From Eublepharis macularius (lineage: Eukaryota; Chordata; Lepidosauria; Squamata; Eublepharidae): a stretch of DNA of 64,000 nt. Positions 1 through 11,670 of the stretch are shown in pieces (position 1 is the first letter of the stretch; each line of letters opens with the position of its first letter). Location of the stretch: contig NC_072790.1 in the NCBI RefSeq assembly GCF_028583425.1, positions 155,614,397 to 155,678,396 of the forward strand, given 5' to 3'. Below the pieces are notes generated by a model that made no database searches, was not told the DNA's origin, and saw only the letters and a list, made by a program, of their open reading frames with translations. The position numbers and the translations under genes are program-made.

Positions 1-690
1 TATACCGTATACCCTGCAGCTGTGGACAAGTTTACATCGGGACCACAAAGCGTAGCATCCAGACAAGAATAAAAGAACATGAAAGACACTGCAGACTTGG
101 ACAGCCTGAAAAATCAGCAGTGGCTGAACATAGCCTAACTCAAACAGGGCACAGTATCTTATTCCAGGACACCAAAATACTGGACAACACTTCCAACTAC
201 TTTGTCAGACTGCACAGGGAAGCCATTGAAATTCACAAGCATAAGCAAAACTTCAACAGGAAAGAAGAAACCTTAAGAATGAACAGAGCATGGGCTCCAG
301 TTCTGAAAAACACCAGGCCAACAAAACACTCCACACCCGACAATAGCCCTGCAGAGAAGATTAGCACATCAAGCACCAATCCATATGCAAAAGAACCTCC
401 TCAGGATACAGTGAAGCCTCCCGCCATTAGCATTCCACACCCTGGGAAACTCTTACAGAATGACTCAGCTCAACCCCACCCCTCCTGAGTAGATACAAAT
501 GACCTACATCTTTTCCACACTGTGACACTGAGAGATCTCTGTCTTTTGGTGCGACACCTCTGAAGATGCCAGCCACAGCTGCTGGCGAAACGTCAGGAAC
601 TACAATGCCAAGACCACGGCAATACAGCCCGGAAAACCCCCAACAACCATCGTTCTCCGGCCGTGAAAGCCTTCGACAATACAAGTTAAA
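1..690 (+). mobile_element. Penelope-like element, 3' end (GIY-YIG tail and pLTR)
   Basis: The first 90 bases read, in the frame CGQ-VYIGTTKRSIQTRIKEH, as the GIY-YIG endonuclease domain at the C terminus of a Penelope-like retrotransposon protein. The frame stays open to a stop near 488. The domain nicks DNA for insertion. From about 361 onward the sequence is a 3' non-coding part that recurs at 62323-62642 and, shorter, at 54422-54929 and 61445-61616. The last 130 bases hold the motif CTGAAGA, a 6-bp hairpin, then GAAAC, typical of PLE pLTRs. The element is cut by the window edge, so the reverse transcriptase is not visible. The family differs from the longer PLE at 7745-10400. Confidence 0.75.
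557..597 (+). ncRNA. hammerhead-like ribozyme core in PLE pLTR (copy 1)
   Basis: A 3-bp stem I (CCT at 557-559, AGG at 595-597) directly flanks CTGAAGA (560-566), a 6-bp stem II closed by CACAGCT, GAAA at 587-590 and a minimal stem III ending in GTC. This is the order of a type I hammerhead with a very short stem III. One extra base lies between CTGAAGA and stem II, so activity is uncertain. Hammerhead motifs are known from PLE pLTRs. Confidence 0.4.
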
Positions 691-700
691 ATGTGATTTA

Positions 701-786
701 CAGTGCAATCCTAAGCAGTTATACTTATCTAAACCCACTAACTTCAATGGACTCAGAAGAATGTAACTCTGCTTAGGACTGCACTG
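701..786. mobile_element. short palindromic MITE (CAGTGCAATCCTAAGC ends)
   Basis: Both ends carry inverted CAGTGCAATCCTAAGCAG / CTGCTTAGGACTGCACTG arms within TTA...TAA. A second, older copy lies at 4056-4143. The length and the internal motif (ATTTCAATGG type) mark a small non-autonomous DNA transposon common in squamates. It has no coding capacity. Confidence 0.6.
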
Positions 787-789
787 TAA

Positions 790-1493
790 GACTGTGATCA
801 TGTTTACACTTAATCAGGAATTAGTCCCACCCTACTGTATATAGTAAACATGTATGAGATCAGGTTGCATGTCCCATTGGAAAGAGTCGGACTTGAATAT
901 GTAGAGCTTAACTTGTTCCATTGACTTCAATGGTATTTTGTGAAGGAAAATTTAAAATGATTTAGGACATTAGAAATTAACTTCTCTTTTATCAAATTAT
1001 GATATAGATCTAATGCTCAGTGTGTCCAAATGATCAGCTGTTTCCATATATATTTATTTCCATATATTTATTTTAAAAATCCCTGTATACAGAACACTAG
1101 GCATCAGGGAGAAGTACATCTCCCTGATATGATTCTTTTCTGTTTGGACAATGTGTCCCCTCCCCCCCCCCACATACACACTGAGGAGTATTTTGAAGCA
1201 GTACAGACATGGGCATACCAGCTTAGTGAGAACTCAGCTGAATAACATCCCATGTTCAGAAGAACTAAAGTACAAATGAAATTATCATAGAGGGCAGAGA
1301 CAACTATCTGAAACTCATCTCCAGGAATTAATCCCCAATACTTTTCACAAACCCTTCACAGAAGTGCTTCTCAAATCAATAATTCACAATAATTTTTAAT
1401 ATGTAGTTTCTGTTAAATTTAAATAGAAATTGACAGTGTGGCCAAATTGTATCTTTCTATAATTGTCCTTAAATATTTATATATATTTATTGC

Positions 1494-1525
<32 letters not shown>

Positions 1526-2605
1526 CACATCCCTTTTCCTGTTGACCAAGACAATTCAAGTCAGTTTACAAAAATCCGACAAAAAACTGACAAACAGCAA
1601 CCAATTAATTTTTTTTAAAAAAATGACAATCAGAGAGAAAACCCACCTGCAAATGGCTTGCCCTATAAATTTGCAGCCATATTATCTTGGGGGAAAGAAT
1701 GACCTTTCAACTCTTAAGGAAAGAGGACAGCCTTATGCATCAATTCAGGGAGAGCATTCCAAAATGCCAGAGTTACTACTGGAAAAAAAATCAGGCCTGT
1801 GCTACAGTTGATAGGATAGCTCAGAGGGAGTGTTCATCCAGGAGAAGGACTTGAGGATCTGAAGTAGCTCATGGGCTTTTAAAAGAAATAGCCCTGCAAA
1901 CATGATGTTCACTAAATGTTTTTTTCTCTGTCTGTAATGCAATTGCGGGGGGGGGGGGGGGGGGGCTCTAAGGCTTTTTAGCCAGCACATTGATATGACT
2001 TCCATAGAACCTGAAAATTATTATAGTGACACCATATGGGAAACACAAAATTGACAAAACTTGGATATTCTAATCCTATACTGATTTTTAATACACACTG
2101 ACATTGAAATGCCCCTATTGAGATACTCATCTGCTACTTGCATGGTCACCCAATCTCTCTATAGATGCATGGCTCAGCTACATTTTATGTCCAATAATTC
2201 TATGACTCATACAGGTAACATGAGTAACCCAGACAAAGGATTCAAGGAGGAAAGAGTTTATTGTTTGTAAAAGTAATTTCTTCAGTAAAAACAATAAGTG
2301 ATCTACAGTTTGTTCACTTACTTATGTAAGGAAGTAAAGAAGTTATTTAAAAGCTGATATAGTAAAATACACATTTTCTATTGTAAAACATTCTCACCAT
2401 TTCAGCAAGAACAATTCACACATGGAAACAGTTTTTCATGAGTGAATTGACCTTCAAGACATGATCTTCATGCACAAAAGTGCTATGCAGGAATCCCTCA
2501 GCCATCTTCTAAAGAGTGTGTTATTGTTGCTTCTGTATCATACACACATCAGAAAACAGAACAGCTTCTGGGTAGTGCCCACTGGCACAGCCATCCACAT
2601 GGCAT
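790..2605. other. no gene seen; simple repeats
   Basis: AT-rich sequence without a recognisable gene. It contains a TG dinucleotide run at about 1492-1522, a C-rich tract near 1157, and a 19-base G run at 1947-1965. The short open frames here have no family signature. Confidence 0.5.
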
Positions 2606-2608
2606 CCA

Positions 2609-2861
2609 GAGCCAGTTTGGTGTAGTGGTTAAGAGTGCGAGACTCTAATCTGGAGAACTGGGTTTGATTCCCCACTCCTCTGCTTGAAGCCACCTGGGTG
2701 ACCTTCGGCTAGTCATGGCTCTCTGGAGCTCTCTCAGCCCCACCCACCTCACAGGGTGTTTTGTTGTGGGGATAATAATAACATACTTTGTAAACCGCTC
2801 TGAGTGGGCATTAAGTTGTCCTGAAGGGCAGTATATAAATGGAATGTTATTATTATTATTA
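2609..2861 (+). mobile_element. tRNA-derived SINE (Sauria-SINE type)
   Basis: The head has RNA polymerase III promoter boxes: A-box TGGTGTAGTGGTTAAGAG near 2618 and B-box GGGTTTGATTCCCCACTC near 2661. The body contains CAGCCCCACCCACCTCACAG and the tail ends in a TTATTATTA run. The 3' half recurs at 39205-39345. Such tRNA-headed SINEs are abundant in squamate genomes. It is not a functional tRNA gene because the cloverleaf is lost. Confidence 0.75.
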
Positions 2862-3304
2862 GACCTTCTAGAAGCCAGAGGGAACCACAGAGGGATGGAG
2901 AACTGCTTGTGGAATTCCCCCCACACACACACACACTCTTTTTGGCAGCAATCTATTTGCCCCTCCCCCTTACTGGGAATTCTCAGGAAAAGCATGGGAT
3001 GAGATATGGGAATCTGCAGCAGAAAGGGGCAATTAATGAAAATCATTTTCTTAAGCAAAAGACAAGTTGGATCCAACTCAAAGGCATTCTGGATTGGCTA
3101 CCTGTTACAGGTATTATGGTAAAAGGGACTCTGCTCAACTCAAATTGTTGAGAGTCAGCTTCCTGCATTTCTAGTTTAGTGCTACTCCAAGTGTAGGAAA
3201 GTTGTGCGCAACCATGCTCTAAGATTCTATGAGCCACATAAGAGCTGCTTTCTTGTAGTTCTGGCCCACATGTTTGTAAATGACTTCATTATCAGGATGG
3301 GACC

Positions 3305-3412
3305 AACAGGCACATTTATTTATTTATTTACTTCCTTAAATTTATACTCCGCCCTCCCCAACCAAGTGGGCTTAGGGTAGATCACAACAATTTAAACAAT
3401 GTTTAAACAATT
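3305..3412 (-). mobile_element. LINE 3' end, L2-like, reverse orientation
   Basis: Reverse-complemented, this reads GTTGTGATCTACCCTAAGCC-like sequence followed by GGGGAGGGCGGAGTATAAAT and an AATAAATAAATA tail. It matches the 3' end of the LINE that finishes at about 59060. Only the tail is present (heavy 5' truncation). Confidence 0.55.
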
Positions 3413-3914
3413 TAAACATCACCAAGAAGGGCCAGTAAATATCAGCTTGACTTGATGGGAAAGCCCTGTGCAACTGGTCCTGTCGACATGGTTGCAGTAG
3501 TTTCAGACATATCACAGTTAGTGTGTTAAAGCAGTCCTAACGTAGCACAGAGTATGTGTTTGAAAGGGGGCAAAAAGTAAAAAAGAAAACCTTTAATAAA
3601 ATCAAACAGAAATAAAAACAATTTTAAACATTTCTGCAATATAGCATTTTCACAGAACACCAGTTTTTTTGTGAACAAATATTCTTGCTGGTGCAACATA
3701 GATAATCTAGCAATTGTATTTTAGTGTTTTATCCATGCTTGAGGAGGCATTATTGATTCCCCAAAATATTTATTCTTTGTTAAAGTTATATTAATGCCAA
3801 AGAACGGCAAAAATGTGCAGCTGTAAAACTATAACAGCTCCTTTCTTAAGTTATATTTATTAGAGGTTATATTCACAATGCAGCAGCATTTGGAATAATT
3901 ACTGTGTACCATTA

Positions 3915-4560
3915 TGGCCTCCTTATCTCAAAAAGGACATTGCAGAGCTGGAAAAGATGCAGAAAGAGGTAACAAAAATGATAACAGGATTGAAGCACCT
4001 TCCTTATAACAAAAGGCTAAAGTTTATAAGGCTTTTTGGTTTAGAAAAGCAAAGGCAGTGCAATTTTAAGCAGAGTTATGCCAGTCTAAGCCCATTGATT
4101 TCAATGAGTTTAGACTGAATTAACTCTTCTTAGGATTGCACGGTAAAAGAGGAAATGATAGAGATGAATTAAGATTGTAAAAATATTATAATTACTGTAG
4201 AGAAATTGGATAGAGGGGATTTTTTCTCTGTCTTTCATAATGCTGGAATTCAGAGTTGCCCAATAGATTTGGTACAAATAAAAGTACTTCACACAATGCA
4301 CAAATAACTTATGGAAGGGCTGGCACAAGTTTTAGCGATGGTGTAGAAGTCTTTAAAAGAAGGCTGGACAAGTTAATGACCATTGATTTATCAACAGCTC
4401 TTAGTCATGAAAGCTAAATGGAACCTTTATGTTCGGAGGCAGTAGACTGTTCTGAATGTCAGTCACTCAGGCAGGCCACAAGGGAAAGCCTTTTCCTTCA
4501 TGATCTACTTGTGGGCTTCCCAGAAGCATCTGGGTTGGAAACAGGATGCTGGCCTTGATA
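3915..4560 (+). mobile_element. old CR1-like LINE 3' fragment, split by a MITE
   Basis: Phrases such as GATGCAGAAAGAGG near 3956 and AAAAGAAGGCTGGACAAG near 4357 match the conserved end of CR1-family proteins (the FKRRLD.. region). A palindromic MITE at 4056-4143 interrupts it. Many substitutions and stops show it is old. Confidence 0.45.
4056..4143. mobile_element. short palindromic MITE, second copy
   Basis: Inverted arms starting CAGTGCAATTTTAAGCAGAG and ending CTTAGGATTGCACGG. It is the same family as 701-786, here inserted in the CR1 fragment at 3915-4560. Confidence 0.55.
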
Positions 4561-6650
4561 GCCCCTTGATCTCCTTTATTATTTTTATTTATGAGATTTT
4601 TTATTAAATGAGTTTTTTCAATATACATTTCCAGCAGGGCTCTTGCTATGACCTTATTGTAATTAGGGTCGTACATTTTTCAAATGCAAGCACTTACCAG
4701 AAGAACCTTCATTTTGTAAGTGCTGATGAGCTTTAGAGCTTTCATTTTATTCCTCTCTTAGTTCCCAATGTAGCCTTGGAGTCTATTGTACAAAAATGTT
4801 CTTAGCCTTCTGGATGACTCAGATGCTTGGGTTATGGGAATAGTAAAAAGAAATCTATTAGGGCAAATGGACATCATTTAAAGAATAAGAAAAGATTTTC
4901 CATAAAAGTGATAGGGAAAATATTGGGTTGTTAAAAATTTATCAAGTCAGTTGGCTGAATATTTATTAGGTTGTTAAGTATGTATATAATCAATGAAGCT
5001 TTTCATAGCATGGAGATGTGTGTAAACACCTGCAAATGCCTGCATATCAAGCTGCTTTTGAAGCCACAGGAGAGAAGCTGGTAACAAGATCTGTGAACCT
5101 TGTGAGCTGCAAAAGGTGGCCCACATAATACACCTCTTGCTTTGTTACTGCCCAGGAGGGTTGTCAAGCACCTTGAAGGTCACAGAAGGGAACCGGTGAA
5201 CAACTATTAGGCTTATTGGGTCATCAGTTGTGCAGGCAGACTTTAAGCTCAAATGGTTTATTGCTGTTTATCTAGACCATATGCCCTTGAGTAAAATAGC
5301 CAGAATGCTATGCTTTTGTACAAAGCTATTAACCTGAAGCTGCTGCTAGGTTGAGTGAAAATCAAGGAGCACAATGGAAGAATGAATGGCTTGATTTTTT
5401 TAACCTTTTTAGCCAAATATTTACAAGAAAGTGCCAAGCCAAAAGCCAAGACAAGATACCAGAAAGCAAAAAAACCCAAACTTGCTAGAATTTTGACAAG
5501 ATGAAGTTAGCTGGACAAACAAATCAAACTGCAGGACTATGCTGCTTCGTGTGTCATGTTTTATCAGCATGATGTAATTGGAAACCATTGTTTTCTTGAA
5601 ACAGAACAGAAGCAGAAATTAACTATTAAGCACAAACTGCTGCAGCCTGATCTTATTCTGATGTCCTTATTAGCTGGACGACAGGAGAACATGGTGAATT
5701 ACTTTATGCATCAAAGAGCAGGGGAAGATTGAGAGAGAGCTTGTCCTCAAAAAATGCCCATGGGATGGGATAAACCTAGGACTAGACAACATTTCAGCCT
5801 GTAAAACACAGTGCAGAATTTTTTCACCAGCATAGCACTGACAGAAATCTGTGCTATCAAAAACCCCGGCAACAGCAACAGAGAACACTAGCAGCACTGC
5901 AGTCATGGCACGGGGGGGGGGGGGGGAGCAGAACTTAATCAGGGTGATCTCCTTCCTCAGAAGTTGCTCCCTCTCTGTCCCAGTACAATGGGACCTACAA
6001 AATAGGGGATGGAAGCGAAAAGACCTACTGGAGAAAATGGCAGGCTCCAGATGGCAATTTCTGCTCTATACCAGAGAAATCTGACTATATAACAATTAGG
6101 ACACACGATACACATAAGCTCTAGCAAAAGAACCGAACTCACAAATCAGGATTCATAGTATGGGATTATATTACTCTTCCTTCATGCCTAGAGAACAGGA
6201 ACTTTGGTTTAAAGATGTAGCAAAAACAATGGCAAAGTCCAACAACACAGTAGGAAAAGCAGAGAGATACTGCCTGTTTCTCAGATCCCTTATCAATACC
6301 CTGCCACTGGATACAAACTCCTTCCAAACACTCTCAACCCCAGTGCTGTAACTGGGGCAAAAAACCCTGTGGAGTTGAGCACAGGGCAGGCCTACCAGGA
6401 GGAAACCCATGCACACCAAGTTGTGCAGACAGGGCACTCAATCACCCTGAAACACAGCATTCCCCCCTTTCTTCAGACCAATGTGGGGAAAGTCTATACT
6501 GGCTTAATAACTTTATCTTTTTCAACAGAAACGAAAATATTCTCCCCAAACAGGATGAAGGGTAAATATGCACTCTGCAGTAAGGGGAGAGAGGGTGCTG
6601 TTGGCCACTACTGCATAAGGGAGCAACTACAAACACCATCTTTCTTTAAC
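4560..6650. other. no gene seen
   Basis: Mostly plain AT-rich sequence. A 15-base G run lies at 5912-5926. Short open frames (for example 6160-6351 +) match no family I know and lack any coding hallmark. Confidence 0.5.
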
Positions 6651-6653
6651 TTA

Positions 6654-6862
6654 GAGCCAAGCTACAAGTGACGAATGACACTTGAACGGCAAGTGAACAG
6701 ACTCACGTGTATTCTTCGCTGTTCACTTGTGCTCCACTTGCACTCCACTTGATCACTATGTGGTCAAGTGGAGCGCAAGTGGAGCGCAAGTGAACAGCAA
6801 GGAATACACGTGAGTCTGTTCACTTGCCGTTCAAGTGTCATTCGTCACTTGTAGCTTGGCCC
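6654..6862. mobile_element. palindromic MITE, Harbinger-like, TTA target duplication
   Basis: Two arms of about 95 bases are near-perfect inverted copies, starting GAGCCAAGCTACAAGTGACG and ending CACTTGTAGCTTGGCCC. TTA flanks it on both sides (6651-6653 and 6863-6865), the duplication expected for PIF/Harbinger transposition. The centre, near 6755, has a few unpaired bases. The high arm identity suggests recent activity or gene conversion. Confidence 0.7.
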
Positions 6863-7493
6863 TTATTGATTTATTTTGAATGCTGCAAATTTGGCTTGGG
6901 AAGAAATATAACAGAACAAAAAGCTTTTCAGTTTCTTGTTGATCTAGGAATATCATGACTTGGTTCCCCCTAACAGTGGAAGACCTCCCACCCCCACTCT
7001 CATTGCCTACCTCTGATCATCTGGGCAGCAGGAGGAAATTCCCTAGGGAAATGGGGGGGTGCTCGATTGGCATCCCCACCTCCACCCCAGCATGATAACC
7101 TGGAAATGATCACACCAGGTGACACCCTAGCATTTGCCCCAAATACAGGTCTGGGTGGATGCCGGGAATTACCCCTGGCAAAATGATATCATCTCCAGGT
7201 TGTACTGGAAGTGCACCAATCTCCCCAGCTGTGAGTCCTCATCTCCCCCATCTCTCGCTAGTTGTCAGGCTGTGGCAAGCAATCCTACTCTTCACAAAGC
7301 CTGCTTGCACTGAGGCCTTCTGTGTTAGCCTCTTAAAGAGAGAGTACACAACAGCCAAACCCCCGCCCCCACCCCCAGGATATAAATGATCTCCAGAGTT
7401 CAGAGATCAATTCCCCTGAAGAAAATGGCTGCTTTAGAGGGTGGACTGTGTGGCATTATGTCCCTCCTCTCCCCAAACTCACCCTTTCCGGGC

Positions 7494-7625
7494 TCAACCC
7501 TCAAATCTCCAGGAATTTCCCAACACAGTGTTGGCAACTCTACCTCCGAAACCTAGGTGAACTCCTTCTTGGATTGCCAACTCTGGGCTGGGAAATTCCT
7601 GGAGGTTTGGGGTAGAAGAGCCAGA
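7494..7625. repeat. inverted pair of a CCAACTCTGGG-type repeat
   Basis: The segment at about 7499-7540 contains CTCCAGGAATTTCCCAAC and the segment at about 7575-7615 contains GGGAAATTCCTGGAG in opposite orientation. This is a short interspersed repeat folded on itself, not a gene. Confidence 0.4.
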
Positions 7626-7817
7626 GAAGGGTAGAGTTTGGAGAAGGCAGAGAAGTTGGGAGCATGAGTAGTATGGTACTTGCAAGTGAATGGGTAGGGA
7701 AGGGTACAGACATGTAGCAGAGAGTTATTAGAGAGGGTAGACTTAGACTTATTCAAGCTGGTTCGTCAAATTAAACTTAAAAATTTTTTTAGATCCCAAA
7801 CGGAGCCTACACCTAGT

Positions 7818-9835
7818 GTGGGATTTGAATTGCCAAAGAAATTAAAGGGTCCATCATCATTTCTACCACCTGTAACTGACCATCGTATAGAAACGTTTGA
7901 ACACATGATTCTTAAGGAACTTCTTCAACTAGAGAGCAAACCACCCAGGACTTGGCAAAACTTATCACGCCTGGAGAGACAGGCTCTTAAGAATCTGCAA
8001 ATGGACTCCAACATAATAATTAAATCTGCCGATAAGGGTGGGGGTATTGTTCTTATGGATAGGGAAATGTATGTAACGGAAGTATATAAACAACTCCAGG
8101 GTACCTCTTTTTATACACCGCTTTCATCTGATCCAACTAACCAAATTAAGGAATTGATCAAAATTGTTTTAGATGAAGCAAGGGAGATGGGAGAAATTAA
8201 TGATGCAATATATAAATCTTTACAGGTTGCCTCTCCTAGGGTTCCAGTATTTTATATACTGCCTAAAATTCATAAAAAAGTTTTTCCCCCACCCGGCAGA
8301 CCAATTATTTTGGGGTGTGGCTCCATTTTGGAACCTTTAGCAATTTTGTTAGACTCAATACTACAACCAGCAGTCACAGAAATTGATAGTCTATTGCATG
8401 ACACACGGGACTTTATTAAAAAGATTGAGAATATTCAGTTGGAAGAAGATACTATATTCCTAACAATGGATGTTAATTCCCTTTATACCATCATTCCACA
8501 TCAAGAAGCACGTGAGGTGGTAGAGGAAACCCTTGGAAACCTAACAGAACACTACTTTCCATCACCGTTTCTATTACAACTACTTGACTTGGTATTGGAG
8601 AAAAATTATTTTTGCTTTGAAGAAAAAAATTTTTTCCAGAAGAAAGGTGTAGCCATGGGATCTTCTGTGACACCATGTATTGCAAAACTGTTTATGGCCG
8701 TTGGGAGAGAACATTCATTTTAAATGACACTAATCCCTTTAGGAACAACATTTGTTTCTTTTGTAGATACCTTGACGATTTATACTTTTTATTTAAGGGT
8801 GAAGCCCAAATACAGGATTTTTGTGATTGGCTCAATGATCAGGATCCAAATGTTAAGTTCACCTGGCGTTCTGACTACTTTGGAATTAATTTTCTTGATG
8901 TTGTTATGTTTAGAGACTCCAGTAATAAGATAAAAGTTAGAACATACACGAAGGAAACGGACCGGAATTCTTATCTGGAATTTAGCTCATTCCATCCTCG
9001 ACATTTGAGAGAAAACATCCCCTATGGTCAATTTTTACGTATTAAACGGAATTCCACCACAACCACGGATTTTGATAGGGACAGCAAACAATTGGGACAA
9101 GCCTTCCTGAACAGGAATTATCCACCTCAAATTATTTCTAATGCATTAATTCGAGCTAAAACTAAAGACCGAGCTGAACTTTTTCAAACCTGTTCAGGAC
9201 AGTTGGATTCAGGCATCCGATGGGCTTTGGACTATACACCTTTAACGAACCAAATTAAGAGAATCGTTAACCGACACTGGCACTTGATCCAAGATATTGA
9301 AGGCTGTGAAAAAAGACCACTCTGCAGACTCCGCAGATCAAAAAGCCTAAGGGATGTCCTGATACATGCTAAAATGCGATCTGCCCCACAGCAATCATCA
9401 TTACCTGTTGGTAATTATAAATGTGGACGTTGTAGCATATGTAAGCTAATGCAGGAGGGAAGGGAAATTTCAGTCAAGGATCGGAGGATACTAATCAAAC
9501 ATTTTGCATCATGTTATACATCATGGGTGATATACCTGATAGAATGCCCTTGCAGTCTGGTTTATGTTGGTTGTACAGTAAGACCATTAAAAACAAGGAT
9601 ATTAGAACACATCTCTAGGATTAGACATAAAGTGCTGGAGGCACCAATAGTTTCCCATTTTCTTGAATATCATCATGAGGAAACCTCCTTTAAAGTTTCG
9701 GTACTGGAAGTTTTAATGAAGGGTCAGCTAAATCAAAACAACTTATTAAAAAGGGAGGCATATTGGATTGTGACTCTACAGTCAATTAGACCTTATGGCC
9801 TTAACACTGAGTTATTGTTAAACTGTTTTCTCTAA
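7818..9835 (+). pseudogene. PLE reverse transcriptase / GIY-YIG protein, one frameshift
   Basis: The first frame (7818 to about 8700) has the PLE N-terminal motif ADKGGGIVLMD, then FYILPKIHKK, the RT A motif TMDVNSLYTIIPHQEA and the B motif KGVAMGSSVTP. The second frame (about 8700-9835) starts with WERTFIL and carries the catalytic C motif RYLDDLYFLF, a cysteine pair CGRCSICK and the GIY-YIG endonuclease VIYLIECPCSLVYVGCT with downstream RILEH. Together they make one protein of about 670 residues that reverse-transcribes its RNA and nicks target DNA. The single break is a 1-2 base indel near 8697-8705, between the B and C motifs, so the copy is recent but probably dead. No intron is needed. 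Confidence 0.85.
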
Positions 9836-10216
9836 TGAGATACTCTACTTTAAAGTAAGTTAAACACACAGTGGATGTTATTTAAACTCAGTATGGCCAA
9901 TTAGATGACACGCAGGAGAAGATACAACTGCTGCTGTCCAGGTGCTGGGGGAAAAACAAGCGTCTTTGCCAATTGAAATTGAATAATAGTGAATGGAACA
10001 GGTCTGTCTTTTACAATGTAGTGTAAATTTATTTGGTTGTGATGCCTTGTCATGGGTTTATGGATTTAAAAAAAGGACTTTTGGCATTCTGTAACACTGT
10101 ATAAAAGACTTACATTGCTGTTTTGTAATACATTTTCTTATGGATACTGTATAAATCACTGAAGTGGGGATACCATTGAATGTAACACAAAATTAATTTT
10201 TCATTACAGTTATGAA

Positions 10217-10274
10217 CCACGCCCCTGAAGAAGGGGACAAAATCTGAGTTTAGCCGGCCCCAGATTGGGCGTGG
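10217..10274 (+). ncRNA. degenerate hammerhead-like fold in PLE 3' region
   Basis: CCACGCCC (10217-10224) directly precedes CTGAAGA (10225-10231), and GGGCGTGG (10267-10274) can close an 8-bp stem I. ATCTG (10242-10246) pairs with CAGAT (10261-10265) as a stem III, leaving T10266 at the expected cleavage position. The stem II region (10232-10238) cannot form a hairpin and GAAA reads AAAA, so it is likely inactive or a variant. Confidence 0.35.
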
Positions 10275-10399
10275 CTAATTTCTAATTTGCTTTGGAACCT
10301 GTTCCACCTGGTAATTTTTCATTTAAGAAGACTTTGTGAAGATTCTGCTGTTCCTCGTGGCCAAAGAACACACATATATACACGATGGAAACCCTGGAC

Positions 10400-11043
10400 G
10401 AACTTTATTGAATAGCTCATATATGCTTTATAATATTGAGTAGTAAATGCATTAATATTTTTGACTGTGATCAATAACATTGAATAGTAAATGCATTAAT
10501 ATATTTGATTGTGATTATATATTCAAATGGGTTTTGAATAGTGGCTCCTGTGAGTCTTTTCTCTCTTTATATACAGAAACCCTGGACCAGGCAGCTGCCC
10601 TACCTCAGGATACGCTGATGTCAGCCCTGGCAGTAATCCTCCTCCCCTTTCTCCTTGGTGCTGAGCTTCTCCTTGGAACTGAGAATTATTCTAGAACAGA
10701 TCTAGAACTGTTGATCTATGATCCCTTCTATATCACTGCAAGAGCTCTGTGATATGGATACCAGGGCTGTAACAATGCAATGAGTAATGTGCAAGGATGT
10801 CTTCTCTTAGAGTACGAGAAGATAGCTCCATCTGGTATGACCTTCCCACCAGGACTGTGAAGAGTGACCCTGAGACAAAGCTCTGCTCAGCCACCAAATG
10901 CACTAGGGAACCTGTTGTCCACTCAGACCTTGTTGCCTAAATTATGAGTGCAAAATTGGAGGGGAGATAGTTGAGCATGCTGTCCTGAACTCTATAGAGG
11001 AAGGGCAAGCTACAACAGTAAGAAAGTACATAACTTTAAAATG
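10400..11043. other. no gene seen; short tandem duplication
   Basis: A duplicated AGTAAATGCATTAATAT segment at about 10441-10500 and plain sequence otherwise. Confidence 0.45.
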
Positions 11044-11051
11044 GTCAGGCC

Positions 11052-11670
11052 TAGGGATGCCAGACCTCTGGTGGGGGTGGGGGTGGGGGTGGGGGTGGGG
11101 GATCCCCCGCCCACCATCCCAACCCCCACTTACCTGGCCAGCGGGGGGCGTGCACCTTCCATGCACGGTCCCCTGCGGCGCTGTGTGCTCCTGTGCGCAG
11201 TAGCTGCATGAATTGGGCCCATTTGGAGGCTGCTGCAGAGCGCCAGAGTGCTCCTGCCCCCCACAGCAGTCCAAAACATGCCCATTTTGGCTTAAATCAG
11301 GCTAATTTCAGGCCCATTTTGGCATGGATCAGGCCTGTTTTGGGCCACTGCAGAGTGCAGAAGGACTCCTGCGCTCCGCAGCGCCTCAAAACGGGCCTGA
11401 TCCACGCTAAAACGAGCCTGAAACAAGCACGATTTGGGCCAAAATGGGTGTTTTTGGGGCCGCTGTGGAGGGCAGGAGCGCTCCTGCACTCTGCAGTGGC
11501 CCCAATCCGAGCCCCTGCGGAGCGTGGGCACACTCCCAGGGGGCCGCATGATGATGTCACTTCCCAGAAATGACATCACGTTTGTGGGAGTGCCACCCCC
11601 CTACATACACACCAGAGTAAGTGCCAGGCCCAATCCCCCACCGGGAGGTTGAGGGGACCTGGCAACCCTA
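11052..11670. mobile_element. GC-rich non-autonomous hAT-like element
   Basis: Terminal inverted repeats TAGGGATGCCAGACC and GGACCTGGCAACCCTA bound the element. An exact 8-bp duplication GTCAGGCC flanks it (11044-11051 and 11671-11678), the hallmark of hAT transposition. The interior is GC-rich with repeated CTGCAGAGTGC-like blocks and a GGGGGT run near 11070-11100. The open frames on both strands are by-products of composition. Related copies: 43148-43388 and, partly, 46261-46500. Confidence 0.7.

Larger units (their letters stand above)
7745..10400 (+). mobile_element. nearly full-length Penelope-like retrotransposon
   Basis: The element contains a PLE reverse transcriptase and a C-terminal GIY-YIG endonuclease (see the coding entry) followed by about 560 bases of 3' non-coding sequence. 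That tail includes an 8-bp inverted pair, CCACGCCC at 10217 and GGGCGTGG at 10267, around a hammerhead-like core. The 5' boundary is uncertain; coding similarity starts near 7745. It resembles the Neptune-type PLEs of vertebrates. I could not find a clear target duplication. Confidence 0.8.

Noticed and set aside
2609..2690. Possible tRNA gene
   Set aside because: The A- and B-boxes are those of a SINE head; the acceptor and anticodon stems do not fold and a SINE body and tail follow.
2645..3076. Minus-strand frame of 143 codons and its neighbours
   Set aside because: They overlap the SINE at 2609-2861 and simple repeats; no coding signature.
11193..11652. Overlapping frames in the GC-rich element at 11052-11670
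   Set aside because: Frames on both strands come from composition and internal repeats of a non-autonomous hAT-like element.
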